Source of the DNA: Chara braunii
Taxonomy: Eukaryota; Streptophyta; Charophyceae; Charales; Characeae
Reading direction: 5' to 3'
NCBI GenBank assembly: GCA_003427395.1
Contig: BFEA01000136.1
Location: forward strand, 656,832 to 689,633
Length of the DNA: 32,802 bases
In this document: one piece after another, positions 1 to 9,978 of the stretch
Layout of the letters: every line of letters starts with the position of its first letter
Position numbering within the stretch: the stretch's first letter is position 1
Notes under the pieces: model-generated
What the model saw: the letters and a program-made list of their open reading frames with translations, nothing else
Database searches by the model: none
Told to the model about the DNA's origin: nothing
Translations under genes and position numbers: made by a program

Positions 1-744
1 TCGGTGAAACTCCGACGAAACAGTTTGTCACAGCCCCTCGTTTGTTGTCCTCTTCTCTCTCTCTGCCTACGGTTTATCGGGCAGTTCTATTTGTGACGAT
101 ATATATATATATATATATGAAAAGGAGAATAAGTATGTGACGATCATTTTTCACAATCACAGTGGGACTCCTCACGGTCATATTTATGTTTGTGATCGCA
201 GACAATCAAATTCAAACAACCACAGTACATACTTGCAATCACATAAAAGAGTCAAACAAGAGTCCACACACTACGCGGACTCAACTCCAACCAATCTCTA
301 CACTCATACCCCTCGCTTTAGCCATGCAAGCCCCAGCCTCTGTCCAACCAACCATAATTAAATACTTAGTACCTTTGTTAAATGACCATTCAATAAAAAT
401 CCGGGTGAAAACCGTAATAAAATAACAAAAATCACAAGGGCTAAAACCTTTTAGGTTGAGTATTGAGGATGAATTGGAGTTGAGTCGTAAACTGATGAAT
501 CGGCAACCGACCTGATATTAGTGATAACAGAAGGTGATCCTTGTAGGATCAAGCTGAATCTATTCCAGATCTTGAACCAAACGATCAAGAGGACCTGTAA
601 CACAAGACATGTCAATCCCCAAGCTAAATCTATGAGTCCAAATCGAGAGTAACCTCCATATCACACTTTCATCAAGAATTATTCTGCTTGGCTATTTCAG
701 AGTCTACCCCTAAGTCAGTACCTAATGAAAAGGTAGATCTTTTT
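1..744. other. AT-rich intergenic DNA, no gene seen
   Basis: Short ORFs here have no recognisable family or coding character. A (TA)n microsatellite lies at 99-118. The first 35 bases resemble 19329-19365 (shared GTCCGACGAAACAG-like core), so this edge probably holds a fragment of a dispersed repeat. Confidence 0.5.
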
Positions 745-1318
745 GGCAGAATTTCCTCAAGGCATTTTGGATTGTCAACATTGCCACCTGTCAAAATATA
801 CTATAACTCCTTTAAACTAAGAAAATTTCGGCAGCGCTTCCCGTAGGAAAAATGTCATCACGAAATTTATAATACCCCAAATATAAAAGAAATCAAACTC
901 TAATTATGAAAAACAAAAATTTGCCTAACTCCCTGAATTAGTACAAATTTAGGCAGCACTTCCTTTAGAAAGGTAAACTTGCTATATTTATACAAAGTCA
1001 AATATGAACTCAGAAACAAGGCCTGAGTTCAACTAAGACAAAATTTAATGAACTCCTTAGATTTGTAGAAATTTCGGCAGCGCTTCCCGTAGAGAGTGTT
1101 ATTCCAAATTTATACAGAGCTAAGTTCAGAATCTAAAAATGACTTTGACTTCTCAAGGTGTAGTTTTGTCTAACTTCTTGAATTAGCAAAAATTTGGGCA
1201 GCACTCTCTTTAGAAAAGAAGGTTTTCCATATTTTTACTAAGCCAGAAAGTCAGAAAAAACGGACCATGAAAAAGACAAAATCTGATTAACTCCTTGGTT
1301 TTGTAAAAATTTCGGCAG
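745..1318. repeat. Diverged tandem array, about 120-bp monomers with a two-monomer period
   Basis: A GGCAG-centred motif preceded by AAATTT recurs at about 830, 952, 1076, 1197 and 1314, with a shorter relative at 745. Spacing is 117-124 bp. Monomers alternate: those at 830 and 1076 share TTCGGCAGCGCTTCCCGTAG, while those at 952 and 1197 share a GCAGCACT...CTTTAGAAA form. The true period is therefore about 245 bp. No coding capacity is seen. Confidence 0.7.
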
Positions 1319-1586
1319 AAAATGCAGAAATTGACCGAAGTAAAAAAAACTTAGCCCAGAAAATGCAGGAATTGAAACTAACTACTATAGCACGTGGCGA
1401 GCAACTAAAGCAACTACCTATCAAACTAAAACTCAGACTAAGTAGTAGCCTCACTTAGTCACATGCAAGCAAAACCACAAAGGTAAGTACTCTCACCATC
1501 CCAAAGTCAACCTTGGCAAACAATAGTTCGTAATCTTTGAATGATTTATGCCCTTATACCCAACTTACATAAGGCATAAAGCTAGG
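1319..1586. other. AT-rich spacer, no gene seen
   Basis: This stretch holds a short duplicated phrase (GAAAATGCAG near 1318 and 1358) and one splice-donor-like AAGGTAAGTACT at about 1480. Nothing else is recognisable. Confidence 0.4.
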
Positions 1587-2350
1587 TCACCCAAACTTAT
1601 GAAAACCTGCCTAGCTCAACTATAATATACATAAACACAGGGCACAACAACTTTTCTCTTCTTTGGGCACATGACTAGCCCCCCCCCTAGTCGTCCTGAA
1701 TTGTTTAAGTATCAAAATTATATATAATTCTTTGTCCTTAGTCTTATAAGGTAGCATATGACCGGACTGATCAAAAAATTATATATAATTCTTTGTCCTT
1801 AGTCTTATAAGGTAGCATATGACCGGACTGATCAACTTCAAGTTAGTTCGAGGTCCAACATGCCCCTTCTTACCACAAATTTATTTTTAATTAATACTCT
1901 CTTTAGTTATAATAAGCTATAGTCATACGATCCAAACTTATGGAAAAATGTCTAACTAACTTGTTCATAAGTAATATAATATAAAATATAAACAAGTTTT
2001 ATCTTCTGATTCTGGCATGTGCGTGGCTTCAGACCAGACCTCCCAAACTTATCGGAACTTGTTCGGTCTGTCGCCAAAATCATACCTCATAATGAAACAA
2101 AGAGGGTCAGAGTCATCCAAACTTATGAAAAAATGTTCAACCCTCCTTCAGAAACTAAATAAGCATATAAAAAAAAAAACAAAGAAAAAAGGCGACAAAA
2201 CCATCCAAACTTATTGGTCCCTAAAAAGACAATCACATTCAGCCATCGCAAGTCAAAGCAACCAGACCACCCAAACTTATGGAAACCTGTTTGGTCCGTC
2301 AGGCATTCCAAAATAAACATAGCACTGGGCCCTTCAAACTAATGAAGATT
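1587..2350. repeat. Irregular array of a CCAAACTTATGGAAA-type motif
   Basis: Variants of CCAAACTTATGRAAA occur near 1587, 1933, 2045, 2117, 2206, 2271 and, weaker, 2334. The later copies are 63-112 bp apart and often followed by TGTTYGGTC-like text. The short ORF across 2017-2316 is a by-product of this repetition. The array looks like an old tandem repeat or an internal non-coding region of a transposon. Confidence 0.55.
1714..1835. repeat. Perfect 61-bp tandem duplication
   Basis: Bases 1714-1774 are repeated without mismatch at 1775-1835. The unit runs from an AT-rich palindrome-like start (TTATATATAATT) to GACCGGACTGATCAA. Zero divergence in an otherwise decayed region means a recent duplication or an assembly artefact. 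Confidence 0.9.
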
Positions 2351-3516
2351 GTCCCTGCCTTTGGTTGACCCAGTTAAACTCAGACAATATAATCTTTCTC
2401 CCACCCTTCCCCGGATGCAACCCCACAATCCGCTTTTAGTCAGACAACCAAACTGAAACAAACATTGCGTCTATATTTTTTTATTTAGTCTGGTTCGTGT
2501 CTTAAAAGTCAAAGTAGGGATGCACACAATATATTCAGTCAAAACATAGCAAGGGATACAGATAGGGGTTATAACGGGGTTTATAGAGGGAGTGCAATGG
2601 TTTCCTTTCAATTCCCTGCATCCAGAACTCCTCCCGAGTTCCGACAGAGCTCCCGCAATCGGTGGGTTGACTCCCCACAGAGTCTTGCTGTGGTTCCACG
2701 GGTTGCCATCCCGACTGCCGCCTTCCTCTCGTAACCAAGGACTAGACTGAGAGTAAGAAGGATAGAAGAAGAAAATTTGAGTCTCTCCGATCTAAGGAGG
2801 GTGCGCTCAGACTCGCGTGAGAGGGCCTTGTTATCTTGTCTCACCAGAGGGTCCTGCAATGGCAGTCAAGAAACGCAACGAGGACGGCCTAGTTGTAGCC
2901 ATACGTAAGATAATCACCCTCTGACAGCCCTCCTACTTGCAGTAACAATCCTCTTTACGACCCTTCACGTTGTGGGAATGAGTCCCCCCTTCGCAGCCCG
3001 ACCACTCTTCTAGAACCTCGACGCCTCCAAACTTCTACTTAATAACCCTTCTCTCTAACAACTCACACCATTTTTGCGAGCTCAATCTCCACGCACCCCT
3101 TGCCTAGTTCGGTTCCCCGAATCAACAAAGGAATCAATACTTCGTGGTCAGCGAAGGAACAATCAGTCTTCTTCACAAAACATCACAAAACACAGCAATG
3201 TCCGATAGCGGGGACAACCAGCCAGCCGTATGCAGCAGTAGCACAACTATCTACTGTAAGCACAACAAATGTTGTAGCAGAACGCAGTCGAAGCAAAACA
3301 ACGGGGCGCAATCAACGGAGCGGCAGGGGACACTGCAGCAACCAAAATACACTGTGAAGAACAGCGCCTGGAACACACGGCGTCTGTAGCAGCCCAGACT
3401 CAGTGGTAACGACTACCGAAACATAGTCTGTCCTTGTGTAAACAACGTTCAGAGCTTTGTAATACAATCTGGCGCTATGACACACGGGTTGTCCTCATCC
3501 GTTGGTGCCTCAAGTA
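2351..3516. other. Intergenic, no gene seen
   Basis: Base composition becomes mixed and pyrimidine-rich on the plus strand. ORFs are under 90 codons, overlap on both strands and match no family I recognise. The stretch could be the non-coding part of a degraded LTR element, given the integrase remnant at 5.5 kb, but no LTR pair was found. Confidence 0.4.
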
Positions 3517-4242
3517 GGTAAGTATCCTCTTTGTCCGAACTTCTCTCGCTGTCCCTTACTGTTTGAATGCGCTCGGCTCGCACCTTTGCCGAATTGATTA
3601 CCCTCTTTAGCTATAGCCAAGTACACAGTCCCCCGTATGCAGGAACGATGTAGGTGAGTTTCCTTTCGTCCTCCCTTCTCACCTTGCCTTCAACCTTTCG
3701 GTCTTCAATGCGGCTTCGGAGTCTTGTAGTGCAGTAGCAGTTCAAAGTGCGATCGGCCTAATAACACCGGTTGATCAGGTAAGTATCCGTCCAACGATTC
3801 TCCTTACGCTGGCCCGACCAATAATAGGAGCGGCTCATCGACCCATGGGCTAGTCTCCAAATCCATAGCCCACCTCAGTCTACTCCCATTAATAGGATGA
3901 GCAACGTATTGCCCAACTGGTAAGTCTTCAGTCTTTCGGATGCCTTCACACTACTTTGACTTGAATTAGTAACATCCGAACGAATCTTGCGCAAGACCAC
4001 AGAAAGATACACTACTACCTCGACCTTGTGACCAGAGAGATGACGGGAATCCACTTCGTCCGACACGCCGAGCAGCGTCCTGGCCAACTGGTAAGTCCCC
4101 AACCTCACGGTCGTTCTCACCCAGCTTCCATAGATAGGCTAAGCGAGATTGAATGAATGTTCCACTAAGACTGCGTCCGGTACATCGCTTAAACAATTAT
4201 TCCGCTTTCGATGACCACCATAATAGCAGCTATAAAGGTAAG
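3517..4242 (+). repeat. Six-fold degenerate array carrying splice-donor-like GGTRAGT
   Basis: GGTAAGT or GGTGAGT occurs at 3517, 3653, 3779, 3919, 4090 and 4237, that is at intervals of 136, 126, 140, 171 and 147 bp. Two copies share the longer CCAACTGGTAAGTC (around 3914 and 4085). Several are followed by 30-40 pyrimidine-rich bases. The rest of each unit is too diverged to align by eye. Whether the donor-like motif is functional or just the best conserved part of an old repeat cannot be told from sequence. Confidence 0.5.
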
Positions 4243-5472
4243 TAACATGACGATGGTATCTTGGTTTCAGCAAGCACGACCGACGACGGACCTACGAGCG
4301 GCCTTATCGATCGAGTCGACTCGAGGAGCGCGCGGGCATCCTCGTCCCCAACGGGCAAAACGAGAACGAGCCTCCCACTAGGACACGGGAAGGTTCATTA
4401 TTACTTCAAATTGCCCTGCACCGTGCAGGTCCTTTCTCCCGCATCATAATAACTAACTTGTCTGTCTTGATTTTGACTTCGCCAATCGACTTGCAATACC
4501 GAAAAAAAAAAACAATTAGCAACTCTTCTCGCTCGATTTCACCAGGAAACGAGTGAGACACTCAATCCTCGACGCCCGCCATATCTACTTTCGAGAACCT
4601 CCATGCACCCCTCTTTTCTTGCAGCCCACTTCCTACTCACTTTCTTCTAAAACTAACTTTGGATCCCCCGATTAGCCGCTTTCCCAGCCTGATTCCATTA
4701 AGCCTCGTACAAACTATCACTTCCTCATCCCCGCTACAGCTCCTTTCCTAACTTTACCACGGCGACTTCGCAACCCCCGATACTCAACCCGACCCAAATA
4801 CTTCCCCAATCATCAGATCTAAGCTTGCCATCTTACTCGCGATGGCTGAAACCCTCCCCGTGGAGCTTTGAATCGCTTGATTCCATTAGGAATAAAGTGA
4901 GTTTCACGGCTTGAGCTCCGCCATGTCTAACCTCGCTCGTCTCTGACCCCGACCACACCCTGGCAATATTCCCGGCCTGGTTCATTCACTGCTCCGCTGC
5001 TAGTATGATACCTGCACTGCGCTCGCTATTCTGCTGCTCCGCGTCCACTCCCCGATCCGACAGTGCTTAGCACAGTGACTCGTCCGATGACTGCAGCACC
5101 TGATAGATACTCCTCAAAGAACCAGCTGCCGGCCAAACCCGTTGTTCTGCTGCCCTCACTCTACAGCCCCAGTGCGCGTCGTCCCTCTGCACAGCCTCGG
5201 CGCCTTGTTTACTCGTCTATCTCAGCCTCGCGACTTTACTGCACTAGCACCCACCCCTTCACTCCTACACTTACCTCGCTCCTACGGCTGCCCGCCTTAT
5301 TCCTTCAGCCAACACTGCTTTCGGTAGTAGCAGATCTTGCAGTGATCGGCAGGTTGCCAAACAGCTCCATCTATCCCGACGTAAACTTCGGAGGAGACCC
5401 GTTACTCTTCATAGAGGGAGGGTGTCAGAGGCAAGACATAGTGACTGGTCCATGGAAAAAACTTGGTCCTAA
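4243..5472. other. Intergenic, probable decayed retroelement body
   Basis: The longest plus-strand ORF here (5063-5485, 140 codons) has no recognisable domain. It ends just upstream of the integrase-like remnant and in a different frame, so this stretch may be the rotted upstream polyprotein region. That is inference from position only. Confidence 0.3.
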
Positions 5473-5640
5473 TGCTACCTACTGATCCATGACCGGTATA
5501 ACCCACCTACTTGTGGTACGTATCGCACCCACCTATGGGTGCAGCTCCCGCATGTTCCCTTATTGGAGGCTTGAGTTATTGATGTGGCCATTACGGGCCC
5601 CTTCCCTAAATCTTATAAAGAAGTAACTTCGGCGTAGTTA
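5473..5640 (+). pseudogene. Decayed LTR-retrotransposon integrase remnant
   Basis: Reading the frame through 5581 gives a stretch resembling the junction between the zinc finger and catalytic core of a retroelement integrase. The order is TCGTY (second half of an HHCC finger, with the second Cys replaced by Tyr), then WVQLPHVPLL, an in-frame TGA at 5572-5574, then VIDVAITGPFPKSYKE. The D of VIDV aligns with the first catalytic Asp of DDE integrases, and the GPFP motif is typical of that position in Ty3/gypsy-type elements. A TAG ends the similarity near 5640. No matching RT, RNase H or LTRs were found, so this is an isolated fossil. The family assignment rests on motif recall. Confidence 0.5.
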
Positions 5641-6773
5641 CGACAACAGTTGGTAGTCCTACTTTAGGCACACCCACGAATACAACACACCCCCATACGA
5701 CCCCGCCGGACCCGTCGGACGAGGTGCGCACTCAAGGTCCTTGACTGCCGTGACAACCATCAAGTCCGTCGTCGCGTCCAGGCCAACGACACGTTGGGGC
5801 ATAACAAAAATTAAATAGAAAGATGGCGCTAAAAAGAATTTACCTAAAAAACGTCACTGTCGATCGAACGTCGCCGATGGCAAAGCCAAGGGGGATAGCC
5901 CCACCGGGCCCTCGACCCCTTGGTCCCTTCGTGCTACTTTGATATTCCCGCGTCGCCGCCGCTCGATCTCGACCCCTGAGTCTCTTTGGTGAAAGTCTAA
6001 TGTCGTAACCGCAAGGGCTAGGCCCAAGACTTGGTCTAGTTCTAACGGACGCTCAAATAAACGGATAATGCACGATGCCCAGACCTACCGAAACGTTTTG
6101 AAAATTTACGCTGTTATCGACGCCATCCTCCGCACGTACTCACAGGTCACCGGCAAGCACACAAATCACGAGACATAATCCCTTTAATCCTATCTTAATG
6201 AGAAAATCAAAATTTGATTGGTGATTACGCCGACTCTTCAATCATTAATAATAATAAAAAAAAAATCACGTGCCTTAAATCTGCGCGCCCATGCACTCTC
6301 TATTTTAGTCAAGCATTCAGTCAACGTAGACCACAGGCGCAGTCGCGCCTCGTGCGACATACTTAAAGTTTTAAACCAACTTTATTTTCTGTCACTTGCA
6401 AAAACCAGGGCGGATACCCTTGTAAGGATATTCACACCGATACCGTAACGTAAGGACGTACTGACTTCTTCGCGTGAATCTCGCCGTCATTGCGTCCAGA
6501 TGCATTCCAAGAACTCCTTTGACTATGCCTAAGGGCCCCCCGTCGTAACAGCTACACGTGTTAGACGACACTTTCAGTCGTTGTTCACATACATTTGAAA
6601 TGTTCGAGAACTCCAAATGTATATGGTCAGGCACACCATCCAGATACATGGCGGATGCTGAGTAATGGGGCGAATGTTGTTCGCGACTAGTTCATATATA
6701 ATCTTCGCAACAATCCTGCGTTTCAAAGGCGAAGCTGAAAAAGAAAGTTTCTCCCAAATCGACTCAACTATGG
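5641..6773. other. Intergenic, no gene seen
   Basis: ORFs of 61-85 codons on both strands carry no recognisable motifs. There is a short A-run at about 6256. A near-palindromic pair (ACATTTGAAATGTTCGAG / CTCCAAATGT) lies at about 6590-6620. Confidence 0.4.
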
Positions 6774-7070
6774 GAGAGAAGGTTAACGGAGACCCTAATT
6801 TTCATACCACTTGCCATGCCATTTATATGAAAACCAAAGGGTCATTTTAATCAAACTTGCCACCAATTCGTAGAGTGAAGACCATACTAACTAACTGCAA
6901 AATAAATAAATAAAAAATAAAAAATAAAAAAATAAAAAAGCAAGGCAAAAGTGTATTTTTATGAAATTTTGCCGACATCTTAATTTTCGAAATCTTGGGA
7001 AATTTCAGAAATCTTAACAGAGGAAATTCCAATTCTCCAAATGACGCAAACTTCACCACACACCAACCTC
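6774..7070 (+). repeat. Dispersed AT-rich repeat, copy 1 (full length, about 297 bp)
   Basis: The copy begins GAGAGAAGGTTAACGGAGAC and ends just before the next GAGAGAAGG. It has two blocks: a 5' block up to ACTAACTAACTGCAAA and a 3' block from CAAGGCAAAAGTG to AATTCTCCAAATGACGC, separated by an A-rich microsatellite. It matches 27991-28291 through both blocks, which defines the unit length. No ORF is conserved between the copies. Confidence 0.8.
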
Positions 7071-7220
7071 GAGAGAAGGTTAACGGAAACCGTAATTTTC
7101 AGTCCACTTGCCATGCTATTGATATGAAGACCAAAGAGTCATTTTAATCAAACTTGTCACCAATTCGTAGAGTGGAGACCATACTAACTAACTGCAAAAA
7201 AAAAATCCAAAAAAATAGAC
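7071..7220 (+). repeat. Dispersed AT-rich repeat, copy 2 (5' block only)
   Basis: This copy directly abuts copy 1 and carries only the 5' block, ending in A-runs and AATCCAAAAAAATAGAC. Copies 1, 2 and 3 are in the same orientation, so local tandem duplication or repeated insertion at one site is likely. Confidence 0.75.
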
Positions 7221-7427
7221 GAGAGAAGGTTAACGGAGACCCTAATTTTCAGACCACTTGCCATGCCATTTATATGAAAACCAAAAGGTCATTTGTGTTT
7301 AATCAAACTTGCCACCAATTCGTAGAGTGGGGACCATACTAACTGCCAAAAAATAATAATAATAATAATAAAAAACATATGAAACAACAAGGCAAAAGTG
7401 CATTTTCATGAAATTTCGCTGACATCT
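7221..7427 (+). repeat. Dispersed AT-rich repeat, copy 3 (truncated 3' block)
   Basis: The 5' block is complete, with a GTGTTT insertion. An (ATA)n tract follows, then the start of the 3' block (CAAGGCAAAAGTGCATTTTC), which breaks off at GACATCT near 7427. Confidence 0.75.
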
Positions 7428-7750
7428 AGGGTGATAATCCCCAAGGCACTCCAGCTGGATTGGCAAGATACGTGCAAGTACATAGATCAGGGCGAGGAAG
7501 ATATAGCTTATATACCATAAAAGACGTTCCTGCAAAATGACCATCTTGGCTAAGATCCATTGGGTGATGTTATGACCAACATTGACCAACAGTAATTTAC
7601 TGTAGCGAGTTGGTTTGACTCTTTGTTCATGAAGAAAAAGAGGAATTGAAGATGGTTCCACGAACTGCGCATGCTTTCAAGTACGGACCCGCATGATTGC
7701 AGAGCCACGAGCTGGTTCCACGTCAGTATTCCAAGCGTCGGACGAGAGAA
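7428..7750. other. Intergenic, no gene seen
   Basis: A minus-strand ORF covers 7299-7661, but its 3' part is encoded by the preceding repeat, and its N-terminal part has no recognisable domain. I do not support it as a gene. Confidence 0.35.
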
Positions 7751-7895
7751 GAAAGTGAGAGGAGGAGGAGGAGGAGGTGGAAGCGGAAGAGAAGGAGGCG
7801 GTGGTGGCGGCGGCGGCGGAGGAGGACGTGGAAGAGGAGGAGGAGGAAGTTTGGAGGAGGAGGAAGTGGAGGAAGAGGAGAGAGACGGAGGGTGT
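7751..7895 (+). repeat. Purine-rich GGA/GGC low-complexity tract
   Basis: This is about 145 bases of almost pure purine on the plus strand. All frames are open: one reads Gly/Arg-rich, one Arg/Trp-rich, and the antisense Ser/Ala-rich. That is what an expanded triplet repeat gives. The RGG-like look is not evidence of an RNA-binding protein without flanking domains. Confidence 0.75.
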
Positions 7896-7950
7896 GTTCA
7901 CGATGAGCCGAGCTGGGTGGTTGTGAATAGCTGGTAACGACAACAATGAG

Positions 7951-8034
7951 GGGTTTGTCGTTGGTGGATTAATTGTATGGATCTGTCATGACGGGTTTGT
8001 CGTTGATGGATTAATTGTATGGATCTATAGTGTG
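7951..8034. repeat. 42-bp tandem duplication
   Basis: GGGTTTGTCGTTGRTGGATT starts at 7951 and again at 7993. The two 42-bp copies differ at only a few bases and share TTAATTGTATGGATCT. Confidence 0.85.
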
Positions 8035-8464
8035 TTGGGGTTAGGGGTTTGACAAGCAGAAAGAACGATAACGAGGGGTGTTGGCTTTGTCCGACAATCT
8101 TTCCTCAGGAAGTAGAGAAGACAACCCCCTTAAAAAGAAATAAAGAAGGAAAGAAAAAAAAGAGGGGGAAGGGGGTTCTTTAGTTGCAGTCAGACAGTGC
8201 AAGAAGAAGGTAAGCAACGACCAGAATTGATCTTCACACGCAATAGAAAAAAAACGGTTTCCAGTATGAGTCTCATCTGAGTATGGGTTTCACTCTTCCG
8301 GGTTGAGATGTGGAGGTATTCCCGGCCTCCTTTTGCTCATTATATAATGAAGCATGTTCTTTGTTAAAAAAAAAAGAAAAAAAAAAAGAAAAAAAAACGT
8401 CATTTCATACCAGCGTGTACACTGCGCAAACCAGCACGTGCATCGTCATCGTCATAATCATCAT

Positions 8465-8496
<32 letters not shown>

Positions 8497-9093
8497 GCAG
8501 CATCAGCATCATCATCATCATGATGATCATCTGACATTAATATCTTGGTTGGATCTCTATTTTGCTTTCACATTACGACCCTGATTAACCAAGTACTGCA
8601 AGTCGAAAAGTCGAGAAAAGAGGAAGTACTATCGTGCAATTAAAAATAAATAAGTAGATAAATAGATAAAAATAAATGAATCTAATAAATCAATAAAAGG
8701 TAAATAATGAATATATATATTTTGTATTTTTATATGAAAAAGGGGGTGGAGCGTCATCGGTATTGCAGGGGGGTTAGATGGCACCTTGCAGTATTGCAGA
8801 ACGGCCATTGGAGGGGGGTCCGCACCGGTTGCCGCGTGGAAAACGCAGGTGATTTGTTTTCTTCCTTCCCCCCCCCCTTCTCAAGGATATTATCACCCGG
8901 TCCACTAGTACCTTTGCCGCGTGGGAAAATAGTGGGCCTAGGGTGGGCCTCCGACCTTTTGGGATGGCCGAAACGAAACCGACCACCGCCGATCAGATTT
9001 ATCAATGGCAGCCGGCGTCGGGCCCGGCCTCGGAACTTTCAGGAGTTTGGGAAAACTGCGAGTTTTCCCTAATTTCCCAACACTGGGCGAGGT
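8035..9093. other. Intergenic with microsatellites, no gene seen
   Basis: The stretch holds A/G-rich runs (8136-8175, 8366-8396), a CAT/CAG triplet tract (8443-8530) and a TAAA-type tract (8640-8700). From 8740 it turns GC-rich, with TATTGCAGGGGGG and TATTGCAGAACGG as a short duplicated phrase. Overlapping ORFs on both strands lack recognisable domains. Confidence 0.4.
8443..8530 (+). repeat. (CAT)n/(CAG)n compound microsatellite
   Basis: CAT repeats run into nine or so CAG repeats and back into CAT. Depending on frame this reads as His/Gln, Ile/Ser or other homopolymers, all of them repeat artefacts. Confidence 0.9.
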
Positions 9094-9206
9094 ACTACCT
9101 TCTTCCCCCGAATACAACGTACGGTCATTATAGCTGTATTTGAGGCATCTTTCAGTCAAGGTACAGCTATAATGACCGTACGTTGTATTTGGGGGAAGAA
9201 GATAGT
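9094..9206 (-). mobile_element. Hairpin MITE-like family, copy 1
   Basis: Two 45-nt arms (9094-9138 and 9162-9206) are complementary with about two mismatches and enclose a 23-nt loop. Arms contain ACAACGTACGGTCATTATAG. The loop holds CTTTCAGTC, the reverse of the GACTGAAAG seen in copies at 10961, 24417 and 26903, so this copy is inverted relative to them. No ORF fits inside, so it would be non-autonomous. Confidence 0.8.
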
Positions 9207-9305
9207 GGGTTGGGGGGGGGGGAAACAAAACGGAAGGGGCGACTACAGTCCCCCCCCACCAAAAGAAAAAGAAAAAGAAAAATCCTACTGTTTTTTTTTC
9301 CCCCC

Positions 9306-9933
9306 CTATGTTCTTCTCTCAACTTCTGTTTTTGCCTTTCACTACCTACTCCTAAGGCTATCTAGAGGGGACCCCTGCAAGCGTAGTTTCCTGTAGCCTC
9401 TTTGTTTTGTCTTTTTTTTTTTGTGTCTTACTTTTTGTTGTCTTTTTTTTGGTGTCATCCTTGCGCAGGGGCCATGCTAGCTCAGTTGGTTAGGCATGCA
9501 AGTGGCATTCAGGAGGTTGTGGGTTCAAGCCCCATGGCCACCTGCGGCGCACTTAGTGCCAAGGGACTGTGATAGTCCTCTGGATACCCCTGATCTGTAT
9601 TTTAGGGGCCTATGACCAACACGGGTGTGAGTGTGAGCGGGAGTGGGTTGTGTGGGAGAGTGTTGGCCATAGCCTCGGCTGCTACTCGATGAGGAGTGGG
9701 CGACGATGAGAAAGGGAGGCGCAGCTACTGGCAAAATGCTCGGTCTTTGCGTTAGCCGGACCCCCACCGGCCGCCCCACCCCATCTCTGACTACGGTTGT
9801 TGGGGCAGGGGGCAACATGAATTACCTCGTTTGCGAGGCCCTATGCTTGCAGGGGTCCCCTCTATATAGTCTTAGGAGTAGTGGTAGGAAGGTAGTGAAA
9901 GGCGAAAAAAACGAATTTGAGAGAAGAACATAG
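9306..9933. mobile_element. Foldback structure with long terminal inverted repeats
   Basis: The left arm (9306-9382) reads CTATGTTCTTCTCTCAA ... AGAGGGGACCCCTGCAAGC. The right arm (9845-9933) is its reverse complement with small indels. The arms are 77 and 89 nt and the interior about 460 bp. The interior holds a tRNA-like Pol III promoter (9470-9545) and no convincing ORF. It could be a foldback/MITE element or two opposite insertions of one repeat. I found no clear target-site duplication. Confidence 0.65.
9470..9545 (+). repeat. tRNA-derived SINE head (Pol III boxes A and B)
   Basis: Box A TAGCTCAGTTGG (9478-9489) and box B GGTTCAAGCCC (9522-9532) start 44 nt apart, the spacing of positions 8 and 52 in a real tRNA. 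The T-arm can form (GTGGG/CCCAT around a TTCAAGC loop). The D-stem does not pair properly, and no 7-bp acceptor stem fits in register. The sequence is therefore tRNA-like rather than a working tRNA. A SINE head or tRNA pseudogene is the best reading. Confidence 0.6.
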
Positions 9934-9978
9934 TGTAGTTTTACAAAAAAAAATAAAAAATAAAAATAAAATTATTCT

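Noticed and set aside
5063-5485. 140-codon plus-strand ORF upstream of the integrase fossil
   Set aside because: It has no recognisable domain, is in a different frame from the integrase remnant, and its Pro/Ser/Leu-rich composition matches the local pyrimidine bias.
7671-7946. Gly/Arg-rich (RGG-like) ORF and its Ser/Ala-rich antisense partner
   Set aside because: Both frames and strands are open because of an expanded purine triplet tract; no flanking domain supports a protein.
8443-8530. Poly-His/poly-Gln protein segment
   Set aside because: It is a pure triplet microsatellite without surrounding coding sequence.
9470-9545. A functional tRNA gene
   Set aside because: Boxes A and B and the T-arm are present, but the D-stem fails and no acceptor stem fits in register, so I list it as tRNA-derived repeat.
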